From Betaproteobacteria bacterium (GTDB taxonomy: Bacteria > Pseudomonadota > Gammaproteobacteria > Burkholderiales > SG8-41), in contig JAQGMI010000145.1 in assembly GCA_028292435.1 (NCBI GenBank), forward strand, positions 45,259 through 109,258: a stretch of 64,000 nt of DNA, given 5' to 3'. Position 1 is the stretch's first letter. The number at the start of each line of letters is the position of its first letter. A program made the position numbers and the translations under genes. The notes beneath the pieces are model-generated. The model did no database searches. It worked only from the letters and a program-made list of their open reading frames with translations, and was not told the DNA's origin. Of this stretch, positions 37,870-47,232 are shown piece by piece.

Positions 37870-38964
37870 GTGACTTCCTCGCCGCTCAAATCAACGCCGT
37901 TAAATGCGGTGCATCGCGCGATGGGCGCGCGCATGGTCGACTTCGGCGGCTGGGACATGCCGCTTCATTACGGCTCGCAGTTGGACGAGCATCATGCGGT
38001 GCGCCGGACATGCGGCATGTTCGACGTCTCGCACATGCTCGCGATCGACATTCGCGGCAATGGCAGCCGCGAATATCTCGAGTACGTGCTCGCCAACAAC
38101 GTCGGCCGGCTGCAGGTGCCGGGCAAGGCTTTGTACTCGTGCCTGCTCAACGAAGACGGCGGGGTCATCGACGATCTGATTGTGTATTTCTTCGCTGATG
38201 ACTGGTTCCGGCTCGTGGTCAACGCGTCAACTGCCGACGGCGATTGCGCCTGGCTTGTCGCCCAACGCGATAAGCAATGGCCGCAGGTTGAAATCACGCC
38301 GCGTCGCGATCTCGCCATTATCGCGGTGCAAGGGCCGGTGGCGCGCGAGAAGGTCTTCGCGGTGGTGCCGGCGGCAGCCGAAGCCGCCGCGAAGCTGAGT
38401 TACTTCAGCGCAGCGCGAATTGGCGACAGCATGCTCGCGCGCACGGGTTACACCGGCGAAGATGGTTTTGAAATTATCTTGCCCGCGACCGACGCGGTTG
38501 ACTTGTGGCAGCGCCTGCGCGAGCACGGCGTGACCGCTGCCGGACTTGCCGCGCGCGATACGCTGCGGCTCGAAGCCGGCATGAATCTATATGGGCAGGA
38601 CATGGATGAAACCACCACGCCGCTCGAATCCGGTCTCGCGTGGACAGTCGATCTCAAGTCGCCGCGTGATTTTATCGGCAAGCGCGCGCTGCAGAAGGCG
38701 CCGGTAGAGCGCCGCGCGCTCGGTTTACTGCTGATCGATAAGGGTGTGATGCGCGCGCACCAGACGGTGAGCACTCCCGACGGCGAAGGTGAAATTACCA
38801 GCGGCGGTTTCGGCCCGACGCTCGCTCGCTCGCTCGCGCTCGCTCGCGTGCCGATTGCGGTGCGCCCCGGCGATGAGGTCAACGTTGCAATCCGCGACAA
38901 GCTGCTGCGTGCACGCGTCGTCACCCCGCCGTTCGTGCGGCACGGGAAAGTTCTGGTTGCTTGA
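37870..38964 (+). CDS. gcvT: aminomethyltransferase (glycine cleavage T-protein)
   Basis: Transfers the aminomethyl carbon from lipoyl-H protein to tetrahydrofolate and releases ammonia. [26 protein letters not shown] is the family N-terminus and [13 protein letters not shown] and [15 protein letters not shown] are folate-site segments. The start is GTG 37870 with no clear ribosome site. At 364 aa it is full length. An imperfect run of CTCG units (38821-38848) codes for [10 protein letters not shown] near the C-terminus. There is no room for a glycine riboswitch in the 52-base upstream gap. Confidence 0.95.
   Translation: MTSSPLKSTPLNAVHRAMGARMVDFGGWDMPLHYGSQLDEHHAVRRTCGMFDVSHMLAIDIRGNGSREYLEYVLANNVGRLQVPGKALYSCLLNEDGGVIDDLIVYFFADDWFRLVVNASTADGDCAWLVAQRDKQWPQVEITPRRDLAIIAVQGPVAREKVFAVVPAAAEAAAKLSYFSAARIGDSMLARTGYTGEDGFEIILPATDAVDLWQRLREHGVTAAGLAARDTLRLEAGMNLYGQDMDETTTPLESGLAWTVDLKSPRDFIGKRALQKAPVERRALGLLLIDKGVMRAHQTVSTPDGEGEITSGGFGPTLARSLALARVPIAVRPGDEVNVAIRDKLLRARVVTPPFVRHGKVLVA
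38821..38848 (+). repeat. CTCG tetranucleotide repeat within gcvT
   Basis: Four perfect CTCG units, a CG interruption, then two more units, in the coding region. A change of one unit would shift the frame about 40 codons before the stop. Confidence 0.8.
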
Positions 38965-39039
38965 ACGCGCACGGGCCAGAACAGCAATTCGCGATAAAAT
39001 CGAGCCGGCGCATGAGCACACTCCTGGAGTTAGACCACC

Positions 39040-39429
39040 ATGACAATCCCTGCTGATCTTAAATATACGAAATCGCACGAATGGATCCGGCAGGAGCCGG
39101 ACGGCACGCTGACGGTCGGCATCACGCATCACGCGCAGGAATCGCTCGGCGACCTCGTGTTCGTCGAATTGCCTGCGGTCGGACGCAAGTTGAAACAGGA
39201 AGAAGAATGCGCGGTAGTTGAATCCGTGAAAGCAGCGGCCGACATTTTCGCCCCGGTCAGCGGTGAAGTGCTCGCGGTCAATACGGAACTCGCGGATGCG
39301 CCGGAAAAAATCAACCAGGATGCGTACGCTGCGTGGCTCTTCAAGCTGAAACCGGCCGCCGTGGACGAATTGGCCGGCTTGCTCGATGCCGCTGCTTACC
39401 AGGCAGTCGCGGACGCCGACCAACACTGA
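39040..39429 (+). CDS. gcvH: glycine cleavage system H protein
   Basis: Lipoylated shuttle protein. The lipoyl-lysine is Lys64 in [51 protein letters not shown] is the canonical N-terminal half. TGGAG precedes the ATG, and a TAAAAT (38995-39000) could be a local -10. At 129 aa it is normal. It lies between gcvT and gcvPA. Confidence 0.96.
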   Translation: MTIPADLKYTKSHEWIRQEPDGTLTVGITHHAQESLGDLVFVELPAVGRKLKQEEECAVVESVKAAADIFAPVSGEVLAVNTELADAPEKINQDAYAAWLFKLKPAAVDELAGLLDAAAYQAVADADQH

Positions 39430-39520
39430 CATGAATGAACAGGCAGCACCGGGATTCGCGCACAGCGACCCGAGTCCCCAAGTCTTATTCTACGAGCGCA
39501 CTTAGCAAGCGCTAATCGTC

Positions 39521-40912
39521 ATGCCATTCATACCGCATACCGAAGATGACGTTCGTACCATGCTCGCTGCAATCGGCGTGACCTCGATCGAAGACCTTTT
39601 CGATGAAATCCCGGCTTCGTTGCGCCAGGCGACGCTCAACGGCGTGCCGCCGGGACTCAATGAAATGGAGATCGGCCGCTTGATGCGCGACCGCGCCGAA
39701 AGCGATGGCCGCTGGCTCAACTTCATCGGCGCCGGCGCTTACGAGCATCACATCCCCGCGGCCGTATGGCAGATCGCAACGCGCGGCGAATTTTATTCGT
39801 CATACACGCCGTATCAGGCCGAGGCGAGCCAGGGCACCTTGCAGCTCTTGTACGAATATCAATCGATGATGACATCGTTGACGGCGATGGACGTGACGAA
39901 CGCGAGTCTTTACGATGGCGCGTCCGCACTCGGTGAAGCAGTGCTGATGGCGGTGCGCGCGCACAAGTCGGCGCGGCGCGTGCTGGTGCCGGCAACGGTG
40001 CACCCGGTCTATCGCGCGGTCGCTCGCACAATCGTGCGAGATCAGAACATCGAACTGGTCGAGCTGCCGTATTGCACCGACTGCGGGCACACGATTCCCG
40101 CGGCGCTCGACAATGTGAATGCACGTGACTACGCGGCGCTGGTCGTGCCGCAACCGAACTACTTCGGCGTGCTCGAACCGGTGGATGAGTTGACCGCGTG
40201 GGCGAAGCGCAACGGCGTGTTGACGATCGCCGTGGTCAATCCGACTTCGCTCGCGCTTTTGAAGCCGCCCGGCGAATGGGCGGCGGGCGGTGCCGACATC
40301 GTCGTCGGCGAAGGCCAGCCGCTCGGCGTGCCGCTCGCCGGCGGCGGACCGTACTTCGGTTTCATGGCTTGCCGCAACGAGTACGTACGGCAAATGCCGG
40401 GACGCATCGTCGGGCGCACGCTCGACGTCGATGGCAAACCCGGTTACACGCTCACGTTGCAGGCGCGCGAACAACACATTCGCCGCTCCAAAGCGACTTC
40501 GAACATCTGCACGAATCAGGGGCTCGCGGTGACGGCGGCCACCATCTACATGGCGCTGGTCGGACCGGAAGGGCTTGCGCGAGTCGCAGAGGCCTCGCAT
40601 GCCAACTCAACTGCGCTCGTGGACCAATTGTGTGCGATCCCCGGCGTGACGCGTATGTTCAGCGGCCCGATGTTCCACGAATTCGTCGTGCAGCTCGATG
40701 CACCGGTCGGCGGCGTATTGCAGGCGTTAAAGGGGCAGGGCATACTGGGCGGCCTCGCTCTGGCGGGCGATTATCCCGAACTCGGTAACGGTCTGCTCGT
40801 ATGCGCGACTGAAACCAAACGCGACGATGATCTCGCGCGGTATGCCGATAACATGCAAAGAATACTCAACCCAGCCCGGTCATCCGACCGCGGATCCAAA
40901 GCTTCCAATTAA
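39521..40912 (+). CDS. gcvPA: glycine dehydrogenase (decarboxylating) subunit 1
   Basis: N-terminal half of P-protein, which decarboxylates glycine and loads the aminomethyl group on H protein. [19 protein letters not shown], the [15 protein letters not shown] segment, [22 protein letters not shown] and [18 protein letters not shown] are family features. At 463 aa it is a stand-alone subunit, not the roughly 950-aa fused P-protein usual in proteobacteria; the catalytic PLP lysine is in the partner subunit gcvPB, 0.9 kb downstream. Confidence 0.94.
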   Translation: MPFIPHTEDDVRTMLAAIGVTSIEDLFDEIPASLRQATLNGVPPGLNEMEIGRLMRDRAESDGRWLNFIGAGAYEHHIPAAVWQIATRGEFYSSYTPYQAEASQGTLQLLYEYQSMMTSLTAMDVTNASLYDGASALGEAVLMAVRAHKSARRVLVPATVHPVYRAVARTIVRDQNIELVELPYCTDCGHTIPAALDNVNARDYAALVVPQPNYFGVLEPVDELTAWAKRNGVLTIAVVNPTSLALLKPPGEWAAGGADIVVGEGQPLGVPLAGGGPYFGFMACRNEYVRQMPGRIVGRTLDVDGKPGYTLTLQAREQHIRRSKATSNICTNQGLAVTAATIYMALVGPEGLARVAEASHANSTALVDQLCAIPGVTRMFSGPMFHEFVVQLDAPVGGVLQALKGQGILGGLALAGDYPELGNGLLVCATETKRDDDLARYADNMQRILNPARSSDRGSKASN

Positions 40913-40930
40913 TCAATCAAGGAGAACTCA

Positions 40931-41431
40931 ATGGCTACCGTTACTCTCGGCGGCAATCCCGTCAACGTCGCTGGCAACTTTCCCAAAGCCGGCGATGCCG
41001 CGCCCGACTTCAATCTGACCGGCAAAGATCTGAAGGACGTGAGCCTCAAGGATTACGCGGGCAAGCGCAAGGTGCTCAACATCGTGCCGAGCCTCGATAC
41101 GCCGGTATGCCAGACGTCAACGCGCAAGTTCAATGAAAAAGCGGGTGGCCTCGCGAACACCGTTGTGCTCGTGGTATCGGCCGATCTGCCGTTTGCGATG
41201 AAGCGTTTCTGCGAAGCTGAAGGCATCAATAACGTGGTGTCGCTGTCGACCATGCGCGGGCGCGATTTTCATACGAAATACGGCGTCGATCTGGCCGACG
41301 GCCCGCTCAAAGGCGTGACCGCGCGCGCCGTCGTCGTGCTCGACGAGAACAACAAGGTCAAATATTCGCAACTCGTGCCCGAAATCAAGAACGAGCCGGA
41401 CTACGACACGGCGCTCGCTGCGCTTAAATAA
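40931..41431 (+). CDS. tpx: thiol peroxidase (atypical 2-Cys peroxiredoxin)
   Basis: Reduces hydroperoxides with electrons from thioredoxin. The peroxidatic Cys60 lies in [18 protein letters not shown] and the resolving Cys94 in [16 protein letters not shown], the Tpx arrangement. CAAGGAG lies upstream of the ATG. At 166 aa it is normal length. It is placed between the two halves of glycine dehydrogenase, with 18 bases to gcvPA and 15 to the GFA gene, so it is probably cotranscribed with gcv genes. Confidence 0.96.
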   Translation: MATVTLGGNPVNVAGNFPKAGDAAPDFNLTGKDLKDVSLKDYAGKRKVLNIVPSLDTPVCQTSTRKFNEKAGGLANTVVLVVSADLPFAMKRFCEAEGINNVVSLSTMRGRDFHTKYGVDLADGPLKGVTARAVVVLDENNKVKYSQLVPEIKNEPDYDTALAALK

Positions 41432-41446
41432 CGGTGGGCGGCGCGC

Positions 41447-41809
41447 ATGACAGCATTGCCGAGCGGCACCTTCCAGGGTTCCTGCCATTGCGGCAGCGTG
41501 CGTTTTAAAGTGAAGGGTACGCTCGACGATTTCACGAGGTGCGTGAAAAAAAACGCGGTTATGTACAAGGTGCATGAATCGCGTTTGAAGGCCGTGCACG
41601 GTGAAGACAAGCTGCGCCACTACCAGTGGAACACGCGGGTTGCGCAGCATTATTTCGGCGCTGACTGCGGCATCTACACGTTTCATCGCAAACGCGCGGC
41701 ACCCGATCACTATGGCGTGAACGTGTTCGGTCTCGATGGCGTCGACGTGTCGCAGGTGCCGGTGCGTCGGGTTGACGGCAAAAGCATGTCGCTTGCCGGC
41801 AATTGCTAG
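41447..41809 (+). CDS. GFA-family (glutathione-dependent formaldehyde-activating-like) protein, zinc ligands partly lost
   Basis: Small CENP-V/GFA fold protein. [10 protein letters not shown] at residues 11-20 and [10 protein letters not shown] at 73-82 are clear family marks. The usual middle cluster CxCSxC is reduced to a single Cys32 ([11 protein letters not shown]), as if about five residues were deleted, and the FCxxC motif reads FGADC (Gly71 for Cys). So from family knowledge at least three zinc-ligand cysteines are missing. An A8 run (41546-41553) sits right after Cys32. The frame is intact. It may be a divergent or inactive member. It starts 15 bases after tpx. Confidence 0.78.
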   Translation: MTALPSGTFQGSCHCGSVRFKVKGTLDDFTRCVKKNAVMYKVHESRLKAVHGEDKLRHYQWNTRVAQHYFGADCGIYTFHRKRAAPDHYGVNVFGLDGVDVSQVPVRRVDGKSMSLAGNC

Positions 41810-41822
41810 CCATCGAACCGCG

Positions 41823-43271
41823 ATGCTGATATTCGAATTGTCGCGCCCCGGGAGACGCAGCGCGGCGCAGATTCCGCATGCGGCCGCACCGGCAACGATC
41901 CCGGCGGCGTTTCGCCGCGCGACCCCGCCGCTGCTGCCTGAAGTGTCGGAGCTCGACGCCGTTCGCCACTATACAAATCTGTCGCGGCGCAATTTCTCGA
42001 TCGACACGCATTTTTATCCGCTCGGCTCGTGCACGATGAAGTACAACCCGCGCGCGTGCAACGAACTGGCGATGCTGCCGCAGTTTCTTGCGCGCCATCC
42101 CGACGCACCGGCCGATACCGGCCAGGGTTTTCTCGCCTGCCTGTTCGAACTGCAGGAAATGCTCAAGGACGTGAGCGGCATGGCGGCCGTGAGTCTTGCC
42201 CCGATGGCCGGCGCCCAGGGCGAGTTCGCTGGCGTCGCGATGATCCGCGCGTTTCATGTCGCGCGCGGCGACTCGGCGCGCACGGAGATTCTCGTGCCCA
42301 ATGCAGCGCACGGGACAAACCCGGCATCAGCGGTCATGTGCGGTTACACGGTCAAGGAAATCGCGACCGACCGCGAAGGCAACGTCGATCTCGCCGCACT
42401 CGCGGCGGCGGTCGGGCCGCACACCGCGGGACTGATGCTGACCAACCCGTCGACGCTCGGCGTATTTGAACGCGCGATTATTGATATTCGAAAAATCGTG
42501 CACGACGCCGGCGGCCTCCTGTATTACGACGGCGCGAACTTGAATGCAATACTCGGCAAAGTGAAACCCGGCGACATGGGTTTTGACGTTATCCATATCA
42601 ATCTGCACAAAACGTTTTCAACGCCGCACGGCGGCGGCGGGCCAGGGTCCGGTCCGGTCGGTGTCGCCGCCCGCCTCGCGCCATACCTCCCGCTGCCGGT
42701 CGTGTCCTTCGATGCGGCAAACGGTTATCGGCTGCGCGACGAGCGCGATATCCCGCAATCCATCGGCCGGTTGTCGGCGCATCTCGGCAACGCCGGCGTT
42801 TTGCTGCGTGCCTATATCTATGCCCGTCTGCTGGGACGCGACGGCATGCGCCGCGTCGCGGAATATGCGACGCTCAATGCAAACTACCTGATGGTCGAAT
42901 TGAAAAAAGCGGGTTTCGACATCGCGTTTCCGACCCGCCGCGCGAGCCACGAATTTATCGTGACACTCAAAAAATTAAAGGATGAAACCGGCGTGTCGGC
43001 GATGGATTTTGCCAAGCGGCTGCTCGACAAAGGCTTCCATGCGCCGACCACTTACTTCCCGCTGCTGGTGCCCGAATGCCTGTTGATCGAACCGACTGAG
43101 ACGGAAACGAAGCAGACCCTCGACGCGTTCGTGCAGGCGATGGCCGGCGTGTTGCGCGAAGCGCGCGAACAGCCGGCGCTCGTGAAGTCGGCGCCGCACA
43201 CGACGCCGGTGCGCCGTCTCGACGACGTCAAGGCCGCGCGCGAACTCGATCTTGCGTGGCGGACGAGTTGA
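41823..43271 (+). CDS. gcvPB: glycine dehydrogenase (decarboxylating) subunit 2
   Basis: C-terminal, catalytic half of P-protein. The PLP lysine is Lys263 in [62 protein letters not shown] and [12 protein letters not shown] are typical. ATG 41823 gives 482 aa, close to stand-alone GcvPB; the frame is open upstream but that part overlaps the GFA gene. It follows GFA by 13 bases, completing gcvT-gcvH-gcvPA-tpx-gfa-gcvPB. Confidence 0.94.
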   Translation: MLIFELSRPGRRSAAQIPHAAAPATIPAAFRRATPPLLPEVSELDAVRHYTNLSRRNFSIDTHFYPLGSCTMKYNPRACNELAMLPQFLARHPDAPADTGQGFLACLFELQEMLKDVSGMAAVSLAPMAGAQGEFAGVAMIRAFHVARGDSARTEILVPNAAHGTNPASAVMCGYTVKEIATDREGNVDLAALAAAVGPHTAGLMLTNPSTLGVFERAIIDIRKIVHDAGGLLYYDGANLNAILGKVKPGDMGFDVIHINLHKTFSTPHGGGGPGSGPVGVAARLAPYLPLPVVSFDAANGYRLRDERDIPQSIGRLSAHLGNAGVLLRAYIYARLLGRDGMRRVAEYATLNANYLMVELKKAGFDIAFPTRRASHEFIVTLKKLKDETGVSAMDFAKRLLDKGFHAPTTYFPLLVPECLLIEPTETETKQTLDAFVQAMAGVLREAREQPALVKSAPHTTPVRRLDDVKAARELDLAWRTS

Positions 43272-43311
43272 GCGGTCACCGGGTTCCTTTCATTTCCGAC
43301 AGGCGCGAACG

Positions 43312-43698
43312 ATGAACAGTCCTTACAAAAAGCGCGGCATCAAACGCATCTGGAACGCGTTGTTTTACTCGCTCGATGGTTTCGCCGCGGCGTTCAAATA
43401 CGAGGACGCGTTCCGGCTCGAAGTCGTGCTCGCGATGGCGCTGATACCGCTCGCGTTTTCGATGCACGTCGGCGCCATTGGCAAGGCATTGATGGTAGGC
43501 AGCGTGATGCTGGTGCTGATCGTCGAACTGCTCAATTCCGCGATCGAAGCGGTCACCGATCGGGTGTCGCTGGAAAATCACGTTCTGGCGAAGCGCGCCA
43601 AGGATTTCGGCAGCGCCGCGGTGATGCTGAGCCTGATCAACGCCGTCGTCGTGTGGCTGCTGGTTCTGGCGGGCAGCGGCAGTATTCCGCTGAAGTAA
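43312..43698 (+). CDS. dgkA: diacylglycerol kinase (prokaryotic type)
   Basis: Small inner-membrane enzyme that phosphorylates diacylglycerol for phospholipid recycling. Three membrane helices are visible, with active-site motifs EDAFRLEVVLA and ELLNSAIEAVTDR and the helix-3 region KDFGSAAVMLSL. ATG 43312 gives 128 aa, the usual size. It converges with mscL; GAAGTAA (43692-43698) and TTACTTC (43713-43719) form an inverted repeat spanning both stop codons. Confidence 0.94.
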   Translation: MNSPYKKRGIKRIWNALFYSLDGFAAAFKYEDAFRLEVVLAMALIPLAFSMHVGAIGKALMVGSVMLVLIVELLNSAIEAVTDRVSLENHVLAKRAKDFGSAAVMLSLINAVVVWLLVLAGSGSIPLK

Positions 43699-43712
43699 AA
43701 AGGCCGTACCGC

Positions 43713-44129
43713 TTACTTCCTGACCGAGTCGCGAATCTCGCGCAGCAACACGATCTCTTCGGGCGTCGGCGCCGGTTCGTCCTGCTTTGCCGACCGCATG
43801 CGATTGATCGCGCGAATCAGCATGAAAACCGCGAACGCGACGATCAGAAAACTAATGCAGGCGTTGATAAAAATCCCGTAGTTAAACGTGACGGCGCCGG
43901 CTTTTTGCGCAATGTCCAGCGACAGGTACGGGCCCGGCGGCACGCCGTCCTTCAAGACGACGAACAGATTCGCGAAATCGACGCGGCCGAGCAAAAGCCC
44001 GATCGGCGGCATGATCAGGTCCTTCACCAGCGAGTCGACGATTTTGCCGAATGCGGCGCCGATAATGACGCCGACGGCCATGTCGACGACGTTGCCGCGC
44101 ATTGCAAACTTCTTGAATTCTTCAAACAT
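43713..44129 (-). CDS. mscL: large-conductance mechanosensitive channel
   Basis: Pentameric channel that opens under membrane tension in osmotic downshock. The start [31 protein letters not shown] is diagnostic. TM1 is at about 15-35 and TM2 at about 85-105 ([20 protein letters not shown]), with a cytoplasmic helix at the C-terminus. At 138 aa it is full length. GGAGAC lies before ATG 44129. An extended -10 (TGCTATGAT on the minus strand) lies at 44164-44172. Confidence 0.96.
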   Translation of the reverse strand: MFEEFKKFAMRGNVVDMAVGVIIGAAFGKIVDSLVKDLIMPPIGLLLGRVDFANLFVVLKDGVPPGPYLSLDIAQKAGAVTFNYGIFINACISFLIVAFAVFMLIRAINRMRSAKQDEPAPTPEEIVLLREIRDSVRK

Positions 44130-44163
44130 GAGTTGTCTCCGCTTGCCGTGCTTATGCGTTGGA

Positions 44164-44172
44164 ATCATAGCA
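44164..44172 (-). promoter_or_regulatory. extended -10 upstream of mscL
   Basis: Read on the minus strand this is TGCTATGAT, an extended -10 (TGnTATGAT), about 35 bases before the mscL ATG. Its -35 position would fall inside the 44180-44201 palindrome. Confidence 0.5.
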
Positions 44173-44179
44173 GAAGGTT

Positions 44180-44201
44180 TATCGCCAGGCGCCTGGCGAT
44201 A
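44180..44201. promoter_or_regulatory. 22-bp perfect palindrome between mscL and PfkB kinase
   Basis: TATCGCCAGGC and its exact reverse complement meet with no spacer. It covers the presumed -35 of mscL and lies about 28 bases before the TATAAT of the divergent kinase, a place where a dimeric regulator could act on both. No T tract follows, which argues against a terminator. The binding protein is unknown. Confidence 0.55.
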
Positions 44202-44228
44202 GCGGGCAGGCAGCGCGTAAGGCGATGT

Positions 44229-44234
44229 TATAAT
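44229..44234 (+). promoter_or_regulatory. -10 element upstream of PfkB kinase
   Basis: TATAAT 24 bases before the ATG; no clear -35 at the expected place. The predicted transcript start leaves a leader of about 15-18 bases. Confidence 0.5.
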
Positions 44235-44258
44235 TTTGGTTTTCCGCGGGATTTTTGC

Positions 44259-45194
44259 ATGCACACCCTGATTTGTGGCTCGATTGCGTATGACAATATC
44301 ATGGTGTTTCCGGGCCGCTTCAAGGAGCACATCCTCGCCGAAAAGCTGCACGTCCTGAATGTCGCCTTCCTGGTGCCTGAAATGCGCCGCGAGTATGGCG
44401 GGTGTGCCGGCAACATCGCTTACAACCTGCAATTGCTCGGCGGTATGCCGCAAATCATGGCGACGGTGGGCGACGATGCGCAGCCGTACGCGGCGCGCCT
44501 GGATAACCTAAAGCTGTCGCAGCAGCATGTGCGCCACGTCGCTGGCACCTTTACCGCGCAAGCCTTTATCACCACCGACCTCGACGACAATCAGATCACC
44601 GCATTTCATCCAGGTGCGATGGGCGAGTCACACCGCAATCATGTTGCCGACGCCAAAAACGTGACGCTCGGCATCGTTGCGCCTGATGGGCGCGACGGCA
44701 TGCTGCAGCATGCGCGCGAGTTTAAAGAGGCAGGCATTCCTTTTATCTTCGATCCGGGTCAGGGCTTGCCGATGTTTAATGGCGAGGAATTGCTCGGCTT
44801 CGTGCGCCAGGCCGAGTACCTGACCGTCAACGATTACGAGGCGCAGATGCTGCAAGACCGAACGGGCCGCACGCTCGACGACCTTGCACGCGAAGTAAAG
44901 GCACTGATCGTCACGCTGGGCGCGCAGGGCTCGTTGATCTATACAGCAGGGAAGCAGCTTGAGATTCCGTGCGCGCGCCCGGAAGCCGTCGTTGATCCCA
45001 CCGGCTGCGGTGACGCCTACCGCGCCGGTCTTTTATATGGCATCGCCAATGGGCTCGACTGGCAATTGACCGGCCGGCTCGCATCGCTGCTCGGCGCCGT
45101 GAAGATCGCGCAGCGCGGCGGACAAAATCACGAGTTCACGCGCGATGAAATTGCCGCGCGCTACAAGCAGAATTTTGGCAGCACGCCCTGGTAG
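44259..45194 (+). CDS. PfkB-family carbohydrate/adenosine kinase
   Basis: Ribokinase-fold kinase. The glycine-rich substrate motif is [18 protein letters not shown] at about residues 46-62 and the C-terminal anion-hole/catalytic motif [18 protein letters not shown] near 246-262 (Asp in GCGD is the base). [12 protein letters not shown] is the ATP-site segment. Adenosine kinase-like members look similar, but the substrate is not proven. I start at ATG 44259 ([15 protein letters not shown]), which begins the first strand. At 311 aa it is normal. A lipoprotein gene follows 15 bases later. Confidence 0.88.
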   Translation: MHTLICGSIAYDNIMVFPGRFKEHILAEKLHVLNVAFLVPEMRREYGGCAGNIAYNLQLLGGMPQIMATVGDDAQPYAARLDNLKLSQQHVRHVAGTFTAQAFITTDLDDNQITAFHPGAMGESHRNHVADAKNVTLGIVAPDGRDGMLQHAREFKEAGIPFIFDPGQGLPMFNGEELLGFVRQAEYLTVNDYEAQMLQDRTGRTLDDLAREVKALIVTLGAQGSLIYTAGKQLEIPCARPEAVVDPTGCGDAYRAGLLYGIANGLDWQLTGRLASLLGAVKIAQRGGQNHEFTRDEIAARYKQNFGSTPW

Positions 45195-45209
45195 GCGACA
45201 CGCGAGACT

Positions 45210-45647
45210 ATGGCGCGCCTTGCTGCTGTACTGATTTTCGCGGGCGCTTTGATTGCGGGCTGCGCTTCAAGTAAGCCCGACCGCAATGCCGGGGAAGAAC
45301 TTGAGGTGCGCACGGGCGTCGTCGAAGAATTGAGGCGTGTGCCGTTGCCGTCTGCGGGGGGCGGCTACATAGGAACGATCGGCGGTGCGGGCGCTGGCGG
45401 CATCGCCGGCAGCACCGTCGGCAGCGGACGCGGCAGCCAGGCGGCGTCAGTCGCGGGTGCGGTGGCCGGCAGTGTTGCCGGGCGGGCGCTCGAAAATTCG
45501 ATGACGTCGAAGGAAGGGTTGGAGATTGCAGTGCGCCTCGATGGCGGTCGGCTGATTCATGTGCTGCAGCCTGACAGCGAGGCATTCAAAGTCGGTGATC
45601 GGGTGCGCGTATTGTCCGGCGAGAAATCGACGCGTGTCACGCACTGA
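45210..45647 (+). CDS. glycine-zipper outer-membrane lipoprotein (SlyB-like)
   Basis: Lipoprotein signal MARLAAVLIFAGALIAGC with Cys18 as the lipidation site. A glycine-zipper region at about 48-90 (GGYIGTIGGAGAGGIAGS, then GAVAGSVAGRALE) is typical of SlyB/PcP-type outer-membrane lipoproteins. The C-terminus has a small beta domain (EIAVRLDGGRLIHVLQP, VGDRVRVLSG). At 145 aa. Function is probably structural or stress-related in the envelope; not proven. The acyltransferase start follows with no gap. Confidence 0.85.
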   Translation: MARLAAVLIFAGALIAGCASSKPDRNAGEELEVRTGVVEELRRVPLPSAGGGYIGTIGGAGAGGIAGSTVGSGRGSQAASVAGAVAGSVAGRALENSMTSKEGLEIAVRLDGGRLIHVLQPDSEAFKVGDRVRVLSGEKSTRVTH

Positions 45648-46475
45648 ATGTCCGAGTCCACCAGTATCTCTGAGTCGCCGGTCACGCTAACCTCTAAAGG
45701 CACGCGCGCGATCCGGATTGCGCGCCTGACCTGGCATGTGTTGCAGGCGACCGTGTCGGCCGCGATCGTGTTTCCATTTTTGAGCATCGCCGAGCGTCGA
45801 GTCCGCGTGCGCCGCTTTGCGCAGGGTCTCCTGCACATCCTCGCCGTCCGGCTCACAGTGAGCGGCACGCCGCCGCGCGCCGATCAAGCGCCGGCCATGC
45901 TCGTCGCCAATCATGTGTCGTGGCTCGATATCTTCGCCATCGATGCCGCGCACGTGGTGCGCTTCGTGGCCAAGTCCGAAATCCGCCGTTGGCCGGTGAT
46001 CGGCTGGCTGTGCGCGCAGGGCGGTACGCTTTTCATCGAACGCACGCAGCGCAAGCACACCTTGAACATCAACGAGCAAATCGCCGCCGGTCTGCGCGCA
46101 GGCGACCTATTCGCCGTGTTCCCCGAGGGCATTATCAGCAGCGGCGACGTCGTGCTGCCGTTTCATGCGTCGTTGTTGCAATCGGCGCTTAGCTGCAATG
46201 CACTGCTTTTTCCGGTAGCCATCCGCTATACCGGTGCTGACGGCGAGTTGTGTTATGCAGCCCACTATGCCGGCACAAGGACTCTCGTTGAATCACTGCG
46301 GCTCATATTGACGCAACCGGTGATACGCGTGCATCTGCGATTTCTGCCGCCGATCGTTTGCGCTGGCCGGCATAGACGCGAACTCGCGGATGAAGCAGGT
46401 GCAGTAATCGCGGCCGCGCTTAACCTGCCTGCGCCGCGGCGTCACACTCAAAAAGCTTCGCATCCTTTAGTCTGA
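45648..46475 (+). CDS. lysophospholipid / 1-acylglycerol-3-phosphate acyltransferase family (PlsC-like)
   Basis: Membrane-associated acyltransferase. The catalytic HX4D motif is in VANHVSWLDIF and the glycerol-phosphate site in FPEGIISSGDVVLPFHASLLQSA, where the usual Gly-Thr after FPEG is replaced by Ile-Ile. A hydrophobic segment near residues 30-48 may anchor it. At 275 aa. Candidate roles are phosphatidic acid synthesis or ornithine-lipid synthesis. Its 3' end overlaps apaH on the other strand by 56 bases. Confidence 0.85.
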   Translation: MSESTSISESPVTLTSKGTRAIRIARLTWHVLQATVSAAIVFPFLSIAERRVRVRRFAQGLLHILAVRLTVSGTPPRADQAPAMLVANHVSWLDIFAIDAAHVVRFVAKSEIRRWPVIGWLCAQGGTLFIERTQRKHTLNINEQIAAGLRAGDLFAVFPEGIISSGDVVLPFHASLLQSALSCNALLFPVAIRYTGADGELCYAAHYAGTRTLVESLRLILTQPVIRVHLRFLPPIVCAGRHRRELADEAGAVIAAALNLPAPRRHTQKASHPLV

Positions 46476-47232
46476 ACGCGGTTAGTTTGCGGCCCCACAC
46501 GCAGCCGGTGTCGAGGCAGACGACGTTGCGGTCGCGATAAAGTCCGAGCGCCGCCCAATGGCCGAACAATATCGTCGTGGCGCGGCTGCGCCGGTTGGGC
46601 GCCTCGAACCACGGCCGAAAACCGCGCGGCATATCGACCGGCGCAACTTTGTGCGTAAATTCCATGCGGCCGTCCGCCGTGCACAGTCGAAGTCGCGTCA
46701 ACGCATTGGTGATGACGCGCAGCCGGTCGTAGTCTTTGAGATCGTCGCGCCAGCGGTCGGGCTGATTGCCGTACATGTTTTTCAGGAAGTCCGCATAGTT
46801 GGCGCGCCGCAATGCGTTTTCAACTTCGCGCGCGAGACTAAGCGCCTTGGGAATTGACCATTGCGGCAACAATCCGGCATGGACCATCGCATAGCGTCCT
46901 GCCGCATGCATGAGCTTGCGGTTGCGCAGCCAGTCGAGTAATTCATCGCGGTCCGGCGCGCGGAGGATTGCGTTGAGCGTATCGCCTTTGTGCTGTTTCA
47001 CATGACCTGCGGCGACGACCAGCAGATGCAAATCGTGATTGCCAAGCACGGTCGTAGCGCGGCTGCCGAGATCCTTGACGAAGCGCAGCACCGCCAGCGA
47101 TTGCGGGCCGCGGTTGACGAGGTCGCCCACGAGCCACAGCCGGTCGCGTGCAGGCTCGAAGTCGATCTTGTCGAGCAACCGCCGCAACGCCGAATAGCAA
47201 CCCTGGATGTCGCCGATCGCGTATGTCGCCAT
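46420..47232 (-). CDS. apaH: symmetrical bis(5'-nucleosyl)-tetraphosphatase
   Basis: Hydrolyses Ap4A to two ADP; also removes Np4 caps from RNA. Calcineurin-like metallophosphatase motifs appear in order: AIGDIQGCY, LVGDLVNRGPQS, TVLGNHDLHLL and, late, LFGHWAALG. At 270 aa it is full length. It begins right after the stop of the M28 peptidase gene with no gap, so both may be on one transcript. It converges with the acyltransferase gene, overlapping its last 56 bases. Confidence 0.95.
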   Translation of the reverse strand: MATYAIGDIQGCYSALRRLLDKIDFEPARDRLWLVGDLVNRGPQSLAVLRFVKDLGSRATTVLGNHDLHLLVVAAGHVKQHKGDTLNAILRAPDRDELLDWLRNRKLMHAAGRYAMVHAGLLPQWSIPKALSLAREVENALRRANYADFLKNMYGNQPDRWRDDLKDYDRLRVITNALTRLRLCTADGRMEFTHKVAPVDMPRGFRPWFEAPNRRSRATTILFGHWAALGLYRDRNVVCLDTGCVWGRKLTAFRLKDAKLFECDAAAQAG

